From: Methylotenera sp.
GTDB taxonomy: Bacteria; Pseudomonadota; Gammaproteobacteria; Burkholderiales; Methylophilaceae
Assembly (NCBI GenBank): GCA_030693535.1
Contig: JAUYAL010000046.1
Location: 62,001-126,000 of the forward strand
Direction: 5' to 3'
Length of the DNA: 64,000 nucleotides
Positions 45,247 through 55,244 of the stretch are shown in pieces; position 1 is the stretch's first letter; each line of letters opens with the position of its first letter. A model generated the notes under the pieces. That model had not been told where the DNA came from. It searched no databases and saw only the letters and a program-made list of their open reading frames with translations. The position numbers and the translations under genes were made by a program.

Positions 45247-46878
45247 TCACCTCGCTACTTCTTGCATTGCATCAGCCGCTTTAAGTATCACTTTAAGCTT
45301 AAACAACGCAGGTTGAGCTTGTGTTGCTTGTTCGTCTGTCGTCGTGCCTTGCAAATTCACAAAAGAACTAACATTCACTGGCTCTTGCAATACCTCTACT
45401 AGCGCTACATTTTTATCGGCTTTTAGTTTCTCAACAAACTTATTAACACTATTTAATGCGCTACGATAGTCACCAGTGAACCCTGAAATTTCCGCTGTAA
45501 CAAAGCCTAGCTCATTGAATTTTGTAGGGTCTGAATTGGCGGCATCTGAATTGAATGTACTATTGGCATTTGCTGATAAAGCGCTCGCCGACAATGTAAT
45601 GAGTTTGTCTTGATCTTCAATATTAATTTCATTGCTAAGTACCCAACGCAATCTATCCAACAGTACTTCTGGAACCTGCTCTAAAGCAGCACTAATGACG
45701 AGCATCATCCGCCTTGGTGATTTCGGATAACTTGCAATGATTTCATCTAACTCTACCGCCGCCTTTAAATCTTCCGAACCGATGGTAGTCACAGGAAAGT
45801 TTTTTGCAGCCTCGTCATAACGGCGTTGTTGTAGCGCCGTATCTTCTATCGCATCTTTCAAAGCGGATTGAAGACTAAATCCTTGGTAAAAAATAAAAGC
45901 GGCAATGAGTAAACCCACCGTAGCCAATACAAAAGTAGCTATTGTGATACCTCGTTTTAGTTGGCTAAATTCATATTCTTTTGTCAGCAACTCTGGCGCT
46001 AAGTTATCCACCACATTGCCGCTAGCTAATAGCTGCATGTGTAATAACTCAGGCATTTGTTCAATTAAATTTGCAGGCAGGCTAAGACTTGCTGCAATTT
46101 CATTTAAATTAATGTCTGTGCATTCAATCCCCTGCTCTTGACTAATGCCTTGGCTAATATGCTGCGTTGAGCCATCAATACTTGCCAGTACTAAATTGAT
46201 TGGTGTTTCTCTCGTAATAAAACGCTGACTCATTAAATAGAGTCGCGTTTTCTCGGTTTCAACCAAATAAAAATAACCTAGCTGATTGGCTTCCGCTGGC
46301 GCGTTTGGCACTAGGCGACTCATACGTAAACGACCGTTATGGAAGTAGGTTTGACGTAATCCTGAAGATAATTTCTCGCATAACAAAATATGTGGTGACA
46401 GGAGTTTGAGTTGCTTGACTAAAACCTGGCTGAGCATGGGTAGTAAGTAAACACCTACCAATTGCACATGTTCCGCCTGAATAATACCGACCCAGTCTTC
46501 TAGAAAATCGGCATTATTCAGCGCTACAAACAAATACTTATCGTCTTTGCGCTTATCTAGTTCACGATTAACAAAGTGAGCTGTGCGATATGCTAACCCT
46601 CGATAAAACTGATTCATTTTACGAGTTATAAGCTCACGCTTAGCAGCCCCAGATGTATGAGGTACACTTTCTAGCCGATAATCTTCTTCAACAGCATCAG
46701 CAATCAAATAAACAGGTGTCGCTGGATATTTCTGTAAAAATTCAGTAAACGCTGCATGACCATTGGCATCGTTGTTGAATGCTTGGCTACCCTGCAACTT
46801 ACCCGCGCGCCAAAGCCCCGCTAGCAAATGTTTAGCGGTGGCACATAAGACTAATTTAGTTGGGGCGCTCTTTATCAT
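45247..46878 (-). CDS. MshI-like pilus assembly protein (PilM/PilN type)
   Basis: The 543-residue protein has a cytoplasmic N-terminal region of about 310 residues with an actin-like/PilM-like pattern (PVYLIADAVEEDYRLESVPH). It is followed by one membrane helix (about 315-335) and a periplasmic PilN-like region with heptads and a domain about 470-540 (SALNSVNKFVEKLKADKNV). It combines what PilM and PilN do in type IVa systems, as MshI does in part. It heads the IJK subgroup; a 144-base repeat-containing gap separates it from mshG. Confidence 0.7.
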   Translation of the reverse strand: MIKSAPTKLVLCATAKHLLAGLWRAGKLQGSQAFNNDANGHAAFTEFLQKYPATPVYLIADAVEEDYRLESVPHTSGAAKRELITRKMNQFYRGLAYRTAHFVNRELDKRKDDKYLFVALNNADFLEDWVGIIQAEHVQLVGVYLLPMLSQVLVKQLKLLSPHILLCEKLSSGLRQTYFHNGRLRMSRLVPNAPAEANQLGYFYLVETEKTRLYLMSQRFITRETPINLVLASIDGSTQHISQGISQEQGIECTDINLNEIAASLSLPANLIEQMPELLHMQLLASGNVVDNLAPELLTKEYEFSQLKRGITIATFVLATVGLLIAAFIFYQGFSLQSALKDAIEDTALQQRRYDEAAKNFPVTTIGSEDLKAAVELDEIIASYPKSPRRMMLVISAALEQVPEVLLDRLRWVLSNEINIEDQDKLITLSASALSANANSTFNSDAANSDPTKFNELGFVTAEISGFTGDYRSALNSVNKFVEKLKADKNVALVEVLQEPVNVSSFVNLQGTTTDEQATQAQPALFKLKVILKAADAMQEVAR

Positions 46879-46924
46879 ATTAAAGTTACATATTAATTAT
46901 TTAATATAAGCGCGAATTTCTGTG

Positions 46925-47020
46925 CCAAACAAGGCGAGAACAAAAAATTGCAACGCCACATATATTTGATATGTAGGGAGTAATTTTTTAAGAATAACGC
47001 AGTGTGGCGGCGAAAGTTGC
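46925..47020. repeat. Imperfect palindromic repeat between mshG and mshI-like gene
   Basis: The block has paired segments: GCAAC-GCCACA near 46950-46961 against TGTGGC and GTTGC near 47004-47020. It looks like an intergenic repeat unit inserted in the pilus locus. No gene fits in the gap. Confidence 0.4.
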
Positions 47021-47022
47021 AT

Positions 47023-48228
47023 TTATATTTTAAGTTTGCTAAATGAATCATACACAGGGCCTAGTACTGAGTACATAATAAAACCTAATATCACACCTAA
47101 AAATACGGTCAGTGCTGGCTCTATTAACTTTAGTAGATTTTGCATTGAGTCTTTCACATCACGATCATAAAAATAGCTAATATTTAGTAATGATTTATCA
47201 AGCGCTCCAGTACTTTCGCCAACTTTAATCATTCGAACAACCAGTTGTGGAAACAAACCTGCATTTCTAAAACTTTCACTCATAGAGTCACCCGCACTAA
47301 TTTGTGCATGTGCGCGACTAAGTGCATCAGCGACTACGCGATTACCCACAATTCTTTCACAAATTTTAATGGCATCTAAAATTGGAATGCCCGTTTGATA
47401 CATTAAAGCAAAGTATCGAGCAAACCTTGCCATAATAATTTTTTGCAAAATAGGGCCCGTGATTGGCAAATTCAGCTTAATCATATCAAACCGATAACGC
47501 GCAATTGGGTTGGTTTTAATAATAGTTGCAAGACCCAGCGTAGTAAACACTGGGACGCTGATAAATAGCCACCAATAACTCACAAACCCATTAGATACCG
47601 CAATCAAAAACTTAGTATTTAGTGGGAGCTCTTGGCCCATATTTTTTAAAAAAGAGGCCATTTGTGGCACCAAGTAACTCATTAAAAAAGCCACTGCACC
47701 AAATACGACAACTGCCACAAACGCTGGATAAGCTAATAGCTTTTTTGTCTGCGACATCAGCTCATCTTGCCAGCGAATCGTTTCAAATAAGTTATCAAAT
47801 ACTAATGGTAGTTGGCCTGTTTGCTCACCAGCACTTACCAAGCTGACAAAAACCTCACTAAAAACGTTTGGATGCTCTGCCAGCGCTTGCGAAAGCATTT
47901 TACCGCCTTCTACTTCTGCGCTTATTGCGCCAATTACTTTCTGAAAAAACAGATTATCACTACTTTCTCTTAAATCATTTAAACATTCCAGCAGTGGCAC
48001 ACCTGCGCTACTTAACTGATGAATTTGGAAACAAAACATCACTAAATCTTTATTGCTTACTTTGTTTCGATTGAGAACGCTGGTCGATTTTGAAGCTGCT
48101 CGAAAGGTGATTAAATCCAAGCCCATTCGTTCTAAGCGAATTTCTAAATCAATCTCATTGAGCGCATCTATCTGCCCCATAGCTGGGCGGCCTAACTGAT
48201 CAATCGCTTTATAATTAAATGAAGGCAT
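47023..48228 (-). CDS. mshG: MshG/PilC-family inner-membrane platform protein
   Basis: The 401-residue protein has an N-terminal MPSFNYKAIDQLGR and two GspF domains (about 65-190 and 270-390). Membrane helices lie near 165-190, 215-240 and 370-395. Motifs FCFQIHQLSSAGVPLLECL and FARYFALMYQTGIPILDAI mark the two repeats. It is the platform protein driven by MshE. It starts 5 bases after mshE ends. Confidence 0.92.
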   Translation of the reverse strand: MPSFNYKAIDQLGRPAMGQIDALNEIDLEIRLERMGLDLITFRAASKSTSVLNRNKVSNKDLVMFCFQIHQLSSAGVPLLECLNDLRESSDNLFFQKVIGAISAEVEGGKMLSQALAEHPNVFSEVFVSLVSAGEQTGQLPLVFDNLFETIRWQDELMSQTKKLLAYPAFVAVVVFGAVAFLMSYLVPQMASFLKNMGQELPLNTKFLIAVSNGFVSYWWLFISVPVFTTLGLATIIKTNPIARYRFDMIKLNLPITGPILQKIIMARFARYFALMYQTGIPILDAIKICERIVGNRVVADALSRAHAQISAGDSMSESFRNAGLFPQLVVRMIKVGESTGALDKSLLNISYFYDRDVKDSMQNLLKLIEPALTVFLGVILGFIMYSVLGPVYDSFSKLKI

Positions 48229-48233
48229 ATTGA

Positions 48234-49940
48234 TTAAGCGCGCAAACGACTGGTTAAATCAATCACGCGCATCACTTCCGCTAGGCTGGTGTAGCCTTCT
48301 AAAATACGGCGTGCGCCATCTTCTGCAAGTGTGACAAAACCTTTATCAACCGCCATTTTTTGCAATTCATCCAAATGAGCTTTACGTGAAATAAGCGAAT
48401 CCATTTCGCTATCAATACGAAGTAGTTCAATAATAGCCATACGCCCACGGTAGCCATTTTGATTACATTGTTTACACCCTTTGGGTTTAAACACTTTAGG
48501 CTTATCACTTGGCTTAAGTTGTAATAATTTACGCTCTATCTCATCTAGTTCGTGTGGCACTTTACAATGCGGACACAGCACACGCACTAATCGCTGTGCA
48601 ACTACACCAATAATATTGCCAGCCATAATGTCTGGCAATATACCAATATCAGATAATCGTGGAAAAACACCCAATGCAGAATTGGTATGTAAGGTCGTAA
48701 AAACCTGATGGCCTGTCATGGCGGCACGAAACGCCATCGTCGCGGTATCTTCATCACGCACTTCACCTACCAGAATAATGTCGGGGTCTTGTCGCATAAT
48801 AGAGCGAATGCCGTTAGCAAAATCCACTTTATTAACTTCGGCCACAGAAGTCTGACGTATCATAGAAACAGGATACTCAACAGGATCCTCTAAGGTCATG
48901 ATATTCACTGCTTCAGTATTTCGATGCGACAGCAGTGAATAAAGCGTAGTCGTTTTACCGCTACCAGTTGGGCCAGTAACAATGACAATACCCTCAGGCC
49001 GCGTCATCATTATCTTCAATTCATCCAAAGTTTCTGGGCGCAACCCCATGCGCTCCATTGGAATAATTGATTTTTCACGGTCTAAAACACGTAGTACAAT
49101 GTTTTCACCATTAATTGTTGGGTGACTAGAAACGCGGAAGTCAATCGGTCTGCCGCATAGATTCATGCTGATACGGCCATCTTGCGGCGCACGTGTTTCA
49201 GCAATATCTAGTCCGCTAACCACCTTAAGCCGCACAACAACGCCGCCCCAATAGCTTTTATGTAAGCTACGCACTTGTTGCAACACACCATCAATTCTGT
49301 ATCGAATACGTAAAAATGCAAACTCCGGCTCAAAGTGAATGTCTGACGCACCACGTTTCACAGCATCCATCAATAACGCACCCACTAATCGCACCACGGG
49401 TTGTGTATATTCATCGCCACCTGCACTCAGGCTGTTGTAATCAATTTCACCTGTTTCAATTTCACGCAAAATACCGTCAACAGACAGCTCATAACCGTAG
49501 AAATGGTCGATGTACTCTTCTAGCTGCGCCTCAGCCGCCAATAACGGTCTAATTTGAATGCGGCCACCGAGCATGGCACGTAGCTGATCTAGTGCTACCA
49601 CGTTAAACATATCCGCCATTGCAACCACTAGCGTTTTAGTGGCTTCTTCATAGGCAACAGGAAGTAAATGATAACGTCGGGAAAAGTCTTGCGGCACTAA
49701 ACGTAATGCTTCTTCATCGGCCACAATGGTTGACAGGTCTACACTTTCATAACCAATTGTATCTGCAACAACATCACGTACCATTGCTTCTGTAACAAAA
49801 CCTAAGAGTACTAACTGTCGGCCTAGTGGTAAATCACTATGTTCTTGCTCGGTCAGTGCAATGCTAAGCTGATCTTGGCTGATCAACCCTTGGTGCACCA
49901 TCAACTCGCCTAAGCGAGGTCTTCGCCTCTGCTCAGCCAT
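48234..49940 (-). CDS. mshE: MshE-type assembly ATPase with c-di-GMP-binding MshEN domain
   Basis: The 568-residue GspE-family ATPase starts at ATG 49940 behind TAGGTG; a GTG at 49949 gives three more residues. The N-terminus carries two 24-residue MshEN motifs separated by five residues: RLG at the start of GELMVHQGLISQDQL, then PLGRQLVLLGFVTEAM. This is the known c-di-GMP site of MshE. The ATPase core has GPTGSGKTTTLYSLLS (Walker A), MRQDPDIILVGEVRDEDT and a four-Cys zinc motif (CPHC, CKQC). It powers pilus extension in a nucleotide-second-messenger-dependent way (family knowledge). Confidence 0.95.
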   Translation of the reverse strand: MAEQRRRPRLGELMVHQGLISQDQLSIALTEQEHSDLPLGRQLVLLGFVTEAMVRDVVADTIGYESVDLSTIVADEEALRLVPQDFSRRYHLLPVAYEEATKTLVVAMADMFNVVALDQLRAMLGGRIQIRPLLAAEAQLEEYIDHFYGYELSVDGILREIETGEIDYNSLSAGGDEYTQPVVRLVGALLMDAVKRGASDIHFEPEFAFLRIRYRIDGVLQQVRSLHKSYWGGVVVRLKVVSGLDIAETRAPQDGRISMNLCGRPIDFRVSSHPTINGENIVLRVLDREKSIIPMERMGLRPETLDELKIMMTRPEGIVIVTGPTGSGKTTTLYSLLSHRNTEAVNIMTLEDPVEYPVSMIRQTSVAEVNKVDFANGIRSIMRQDPDIILVGEVRDEDTATMAFRAAMTGHQVFTTLHTNSALGVFPRLSDIGILPDIMAGNIIGVVAQRLVRVLCPHCKVPHELDEIERKLLQLKPSDKPKVFKPKGCKQCNQNGYRGRMAIIELLRIDSEMDSLISRKAHLDELQKMAVDKGFVTLAEDGARRILEGYTSLAEVMRVIDLTSRLRA

Positions 49941-50021
49941 GATACGCACCTATTACGGAAAACAAAGCGAATGAAAGTGTCACCATATATTTTATTATTG
50001 CCATTTTTATAGAATTAACGA

Positions 50022-51665
50022 TTACTGAAGCTCGCGAATTCTTGCCTCGAGCGTCGCTCTATCCGGGCTGATACCACCAGATTTGTTTAGCGCATCTAAA
50101 GCGCGCTCATATTGCTTTAATGCAAGGTTAGATTTTCCCATTTGATCCAAGCTAATCGCTAAATTAAATGCATAATCTGCATTATCAGGTACAAGCCTAC
50201 TGGCGTTAAAATAAGCCTCTTGTGCTGAAGGCCACTGGCCTTGCTCTGCATATAAATTACCCAAGGCCGCGTGCAGGTTTGCCGCATCTGGGTGCTGGGC
50301 CAACATATTCTTAATACGACTTTCTGCTCCCACTGTATCTGTAGTGTCTTGCTGGTTGCTATTGCTTGCGCCCATGATTGCGGAGAGTGCTATGGTATTT
50401 TTAGGCTCAATCTCTAGTACTTTTTGGTACCAACCCGCCGAATCTGCATCACGGCCTTGTCTCTGTGCAATAGCCGCCATGCCCAACAGCGCATCTACAT
50501 TACGTACATCACGTTGTAATACTTGTCTGTATTGTTGTTGTGCGGAAACATCATTACCACGAGTAAAAGCTTGGTATGCCGCCATTAAAGTTGGATCCAC
50601 ACCAGATGTGGCCGCTTTACTAATTAGTTTCAATGGCTTACGTTTCGGGTTACTTCTAGGTTCTGTATTGTATGAAACTACACTATCGGTATAAATTTCA
50701 TTATTATTGTTGCCTTTTTTGTTAGCTCGCGATTTTGTAGACTCTGCCTGATTAACATCTTCGAGCATGCCTGACTTTTCAAGATGATTTTCTGGCACTT
50801 TGTTTTCAAATGTGGGCGCGCTTGTTTTGTTAACCAACTTTGTAGCCGTTTCATCTAATGCTGCTTGATTGACTGCATCCTGAGTTTCTTGATTTGTAAC
50901 TGCACTTTCTATAGGTACATCAACTTTAGGTAACTGTGCTGCCTCAATTACTGTAACTTCTACAGGAGAAACCTGTGGCTGAGCTGGCTTAGCCACAATA
51001 GGATTTACAACCACAATATCAGGCGAGGTTAATTTTTTTATATAACCATAGCCCTGCAAACCCAACCAGACTAAAAGCGCACCAGCTACCCCCAAAATCA
51101 CAAGCGCTGATTTTGAACTGGATGCTTTGACCGCTTTATTGGCGACAAAAACCTTGGCAGCAGCCTTTTGACTGAGCTCTGCCTCAGGATTTTGAATCGC
51201 TGGCGTTAATTTAGCTGCGGTTGTGGAGTTTTTTGCAAAATTACTTTTTGACGATTGTGACGAACTGCTTTTTGCAGAATCTGCTTGCATTGATGATTTA
51301 GCAATTGCCTTATCTAACAAGTTATCTGTGGCTTTAACGCCAACTTTAGCTGATGATCCATGAGCGACACTTGGCTTAGGTTTAGCATATTTACTCGCCG
51401 CAATGTGCACGCTCGTTAGACCTGCTTCTTCCTCTAGCGTGAGATCTCTTTCTATTACTTCTTGTACTTCGGAAACTTCAACTGCCTCTAAAGCTGCCAA
51501 ATTCTCTGCTATAGCCTGCTCTGTCTCAACTTCTGGTTTAGGCTCTACGGGCATGAGCTCCAATATCAGAGCATCATCAGCCACGAACTCACCCGTCAGC
51601 TTTTTGCTTTTTTCTGCCTGCTTGTTTTTATCTAAATGATCTAATGCTTTAATGAGTAAACTCAT
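50022..51665 (-). CDS. mshN: MshN-like TPR protein
   Basis: The 547-residue protein opens MSLLIKALDHLDKNKQAEK, the usual MshN start, and has a Ser/Ala/Lys-rich cytoplasmic segment. One membrane helix lies near 190-208 (SALVILGVAGALLVWLGLQG). A periplasmic low-complexity part comes next, then C-terminal TPR repeats about 355-545 (AYQAFTRGNDVSAQQQYRQVL, AALGNLYAEQGQWPSAQEAY). It lies between mshL and mshE, as in MSHA loci. Confidence 0.85.
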   Translation of the reverse strand: MSLLIKALDHLDKNKQAEKSKKLTGEFVADDALILELMPVEPKPEVETEQAIAENLAALEAVEVSEVQEVIERDLTLEEEAGLTSVHIAASKYAKPKPSVAHGSSAKVGVKATDNLLDKAIAKSSMQADSAKSSSSQSSKSNFAKNSTTAAKLTPAIQNPEAELSQKAAAKVFVANKAVKASSSKSALVILGVAGALLVWLGLQGYGYIKKLTSPDIVVVNPIVAKPAQPQVSPVEVTVIEAAQLPKVDVPIESAVTNQETQDAVNQAALDETATKLVNKTSAPTFENKVPENHLEKSGMLEDVNQAESTKSRANKKGNNNNEIYTDSVVSYNTEPRSNPKRKPLKLISKAATSGVDPTLMAAYQAFTRGNDVSAQQQYRQVLQRDVRNVDALLGMAAIAQRQGRDADSAGWYQKVLEIEPKNTIALSAIMGASNSNQQDTTDTVGAESRIKNMLAQHPDAANLHAALGNLYAEQGQWPSAQEAYFNASRLVPDNADYAFNLAISLDQMGKSNLALKQYERALDALNKSGGISPDRATLEARIRELQ

Positions 51666-51673
51666 ATAAAAGT

Positions 51674-53482
51674 TTACCTTTCATTTTCCGCTTCAGTTTC
51701 TAGCGCTTGAGATGGCAAATATTGCTTATAGCTAGAAAGCTCATCACTTTCTAAACTAGCATTTTTAATAATTGTTGGGCGCAAAAATATGACGAGTTCA
51801 GTTTTTTGATTATTATAATCACGTCCTTTAAACACCTCCCCAACTACTGGCACATCTGAAATTCCAGGCACAGCATCAGTATTACGCTGCATTCCGTCTT
51901 GCATCAGTCCACCCAAGATTGCCGTATTACCACTATTCACTTGCAGCAGCGATTCCATTTCGCGCACCTGAATTTGTGGAATTTGGCTAACAATATTGCC
52001 TAACTGTGGGTTTGGATCACGTACAAAACTCACCACACGAGAAATTGTAGGGCGAACATTGATATTGACAGCACTCGATTCACTAATTTGTGGCGTAACG
52101 CTCATCACAATCCCGACTGGGACTGTGTTGGGGGTAGTAGTGATTGTAGCAAGTGCGCCACCTTGAATACCTTGAGACTGCTGAGCTTGTACTGTAAAGT
52201 AAACCAAATTATCAACTACTTTTAAAATAGCTGTTTGGTTATTCAACACCATTAGTTTTGGGCTAGATATAACTTTAGTATCACCAAATTGTTTTAATAA
52301 AGTAACAGACGCGGCGAGATTTCCTAATGAACTCACTGGATTTAAGTATCCAACGGCAAAGCCAGTAGTTGCAGCGTTAATATTTGGGCCTAATGACTGT
52401 TGAAAGGTAAATCCACTGTTTGTAGCGCCGTTTCCAAAACGACTCCAATCTATACCCGCTTGAAAACTGTCATTTAATCTCACCTCTACGAGAGTGGCTT
52501 CTATCAATACTTGGCGTTTGGCACTTCCCATTACCTTATCAATAAATTCTAGTATTTTCTCATGTTGCTTATTGGTTGCACGCACATTAATAATGCCAGC
52601 TTCTCGGTTCATTATCACGGTTCCAGCAAACAAGGTTTTATATTCGTTTCTATCTTCCTCTTTTTCACGTTTTATATTAGCAGCATCGGCAGTATCCGAG
52701 TTTTTCTCTGATACTGCCGATGCTTTCCCATTTGATTTACTTGTATTTTCTGCTCGCGTAATGAGCACCTCTTTATCCGTTTCGGCTAATATGTCTTTTA
52801 GATTTTTTTCTAAAGTATCCCAAAAGTGACTCTTAGATTCACTCTTCACAGAAGTTCTTGAGCTGTTATTTGCACCATTTCCTGAACTGCTACTTGACGC
52901 CCCTCCTGCGCCCGAGACTTGAGATGTACTTGAAATTTGCCCATCTGCACCAATAAAACCTGCGGTATCACGTGACATATTCACGTAATCAACTTTGTAA
53001 GTGCGTAACACAGGCTGGTCTGGTACGATTGAAAGCACATTGCCTTGAATCTTATAAGTCAAATCTACTTGCTTAGATAAGCGCTCTAAAATAGCTGGCA
53101 AGGTTTGATCTACCGCATTCAAAGTAACACGGCCTTGAATCGAAGGATGAATATCAATATTGAGTTTGCTATCACGCGCAATGGCGAACAGCACTTCTTT
53201 TACCGGGGTGTCATACACCACAATGCTATAAAGCTGTGCTTTGGTTTTCGCTTTAGGGGGGGGTAAATAAGTATTGCTAGTGACTGGTTTAGGAATACTC
53301 GCATTTGCAGACTTTGCTGTAGCTGAGTTGCCTGCAGATTCTGCTGTTGTTTGTTGGTTCGAGGTATTTTGGCCATCAATATGACCCTTTGATGGCTTAA
53401 TTTTAGATTGATGCGCGCAGGCCGACATGCCCAACGCGAGCACAATGCCTAGCAACGATAAGATTTTTTTGTTATTTGCCAC
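51674..53482 (-). CDS. mshL: MshL-type secretin (outer-membrane pore)
   Basis: The 602-residue lipoprotein (lipobox GMSAC, about residue 22) has an STN-like domain about 85-155 (YSIVVYDTPVKEVLFAIARDSKLNIDI). A Ser/Gly-rich disordered stretch follows (about 190-215). A secretin domain about 280-590 has RQVLIEATLVEVRLND and VREMESLLQVNSGNTAILGGL. It forms the multimeric pore for the pilus. It is 8 bases upstream of mshN and 122 bases downstream of mshM. Confidence 0.93.
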   Translation of the reverse strand: MANNKKILSLLGIVLALGMSACAHQSKIKPSKGHIDGQNTSNQQTTAESAGNSATAKSANASIPKPVTSNTYLPPPKAKTKAQLYSIVVYDTPVKEVLFAIARDSKLNIDIHPSIQGRVTLNAVDQTLPAILERLSKQVDLTYKIQGNVLSIVPDQPVLRTYKVDYVNMSRDTAGFIGADGQISSTSQVSGAGGASSSSSGNGANNSSRTSVKSESKSHFWDTLEKNLKDILAETDKEVLITRAENTSKSNGKASAVSEKNSDTADAANIKREKEEDRNEYKTLFAGTVIMNREAGIINVRATNKQHEKILEFIDKVMGSAKRQVLIEATLVEVRLNDSFQAGIDWSRFGNGATNSGFTFQQSLGPNINAATTGFAVGYLNPVSSLGNLAASVTLLKQFGDTKVISSPKLMVLNNQTAILKVVDNLVYFTVQAQQSQGIQGGALATITTTPNTVPVGIVMSVTPQISESSAVNINVRPTISRVVSFVRDPNPQLGNIVSQIPQIQVREMESLLQVNSGNTAILGGLMQDGMQRNTDAVPGISDVPVVGEVFKGRDYNNQKTELVIFLRPTIIKNASLESDELSSYKQYLPSQALETEAENER

Positions 53483-53604
53483 AGCGTATTTACTCCCAAC
53501 TTAATGCTTTATTTACATTCTTTTACACATTTTGCATAATACATCAAAAAATGCAAGAAAAACTTACAGAATATCAATTGTTTACAATAAGTTACAAGCC
53601 ATAT

Positions 53605-55218
53605 TTATTGCGCTTGCTCAATATCTCGATTAATACCTGCCAAAGTGCGCAAATATGGCCGATTGTTTTTAATGGGCTCTGGTAAGTTTTTTAGTGCAGC
53701 AAGTGCATCACCACGCTCAGGAAAATTACCATATAAAATCACGGCATAAACTTCACCGTTTTGTTTTTTACGATAGATATAAATGTTATCAACCTCTAGT
53801 TGTTGACTAATTTTATCTAGCTCAACTTTTAAATGTTTATCATTAAATTTATCACTATTTGATTTGGCTTCTGTCGGCAACGACTTAATCTGCAGTGTAA
53901 TCGTATTTGGCTGTTCGCTAAATAACCAGCTGCGGGTCAGCTCCATACGTTTATCTACTAACGCTTGCTTAGTATCTATTATTTTTTTAACTACTAAAGC
54001 ATCTGGCTTGACTATAGGCGCCACAGGCTGAACCGTTGCTATACTAGTCTGTGTATTGGTTGGGCTGGCAACAACAGCGTCGCCTACTTTTGGCGCTGGC
54101 AACGTTGCAGGTAAAACGTTAGCTGTTGAATTGGCAGGAAGAACTGAAGTATCATTTGTTGTCGTGGCATTTACATCATTAGCGATTGCTACAGAATTTT
54201 CGATTGCCGTTGTTTCTTTCGCAACGACTGCAACGGGGTTTTTCACTGGTGATATTTTAATGAGTTTATTCTCAACCTTATTCACGCTAGGTTTAAAATT
54301 AGCTTGTGGGTTATATTGATACTGCCACCATATATATACCATGGAAGCGGCTAGTAGACCAATTAATACAATTGCCCAAACAAAATACTGTTTGTAATTA
54401 GTAGAATTTCTACCAAACTCACTATCTTGTATCGCGGCTTTTACATGCTTAGGTGTAACTTGATAAACATTATCGGCAAAGGCTGCCAATAAAGATTTAT
54501 CTGCCAATATATTCACTCGTCGCGCCAAACCTTTGGCTGCACTTGAGAGTTTTTTAATCGCTGCATCTGAAAACAAGTGTGGCCCGTGGTAGCCCGCTGC
54601 GCGTAATCGTAATATTAAATATTCGCCGACGTCTTTGGTTGCTAGCGGATCTAAATGAAAACTGTGCGTGATACGTTCACGCAATTGGCGAATATTAGAT
54701 TCACTCAAGTTAATGTCTAACTCAGGCTGACCAAATAACACAATCTGTAATAATTTATCTTGCTTAGTTTCTAAGTTAGAAAGTAGCCGTATCTCCTCCA
54801 AAGTCGCCAACGGCATGCCTTGCGCTTCTTCTACAAAAATCACCACTTGTCGACCTTCTGCATGGCGACTAAGTAAGTGTGCTTGCAACAATTGCATAAC
54901 TTTCAGTCGATCTGCATTTTTTGGTAATTGGAGTTGTAGCTCAAACGCAATCGCGTGCAATACATCTTCAGGCGCTACACTTGGATTAGCAAGATAAATA
55001 CTTTCAATTTTTTCAGGCAAAATTGTTTGTAGCATGCGGCAGAGCATGGTTTTACCGCTCCCGACCTCGCCCACCACCTTAATAATGCCTTCACCATTGG
55101 TAATGGCATAGACAAGCGCGTCTAGCACAGCACCACGATTACATCCCGAAAAGAAAAAGTCTGTGTTCGGGGTGATTTTGAATGGCGGCTCTTTTAAGCC
55201 AAAGTGAGGATAGTACAA
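53605..55218 (-). CDS. mshM: MshM-like AAA ATPase with C-terminal periplasmic domain
   Basis: The 537-residue protein has an ExeA/MshM-type ATPase domain about 1-270, opening MYYPHFGLKEPPFKITPNTDFFF. The Walker A is GEVGSGKTMLCR and Walker B is VVIFVEEAQGM. One membrane helix lies about 280-300. A low-complexity linker leads to a SPOR-like C-terminal domain of about 85 residues (VDNIYIYRKKQNGEVYAVILYGNFPERGDA) that may contact peptidoglycan, as in GspA/ExeA. It follows the response regulator by 26 bases. Confidence 0.9.
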   Translation of the reverse strand: MYYPHFGLKEPPFKITPNTDFFFSGCNRGAVLDALVYAITNGEGIIKVVGEVGSGKTMLCRMLQTILPEKIESIYLANPSVAPEDVLHAIAFELQLQLPKNADRLKVMQLLQAHLLSRHAEGRQVVIFVEEAQGMPLATLEEIRLLSNLETKQDKLLQIVLFGQPELDINLSESNIRQLRERITHSFHLDPLATKDVGEYLILRLRAAGYHGPHLFSDAAIKKLSSAAKGLARRVNILADKSLLAAFADNVYQVTPKHVKAAIQDSEFGRNSTNYKQYFVWAIVLIGLLAASMVYIWWQYQYNPQANFKPSVNKVENKLIKISPVKNPVAVVAKETTAIENSVAIANDVNATTTNDTSVLPANSTANVLPATLPAPKVGDAVVASPTNTQTSIATVQPVAPIVKPDALVVKKIIDTKQALVDKRMELTRSWLFSEQPNTITLQIKSLPTEAKSNSDKFNDKHLKVELDKISQQLEVDNIYIYRKKQNGEVYAVILYGNFPERGDALAALKNLPEPIKNNRPYLRTLAGINRDIEQAQ

Positions 55219-55244
55219 ATTGAGTCCGCTTATTTTGAGGTGTT

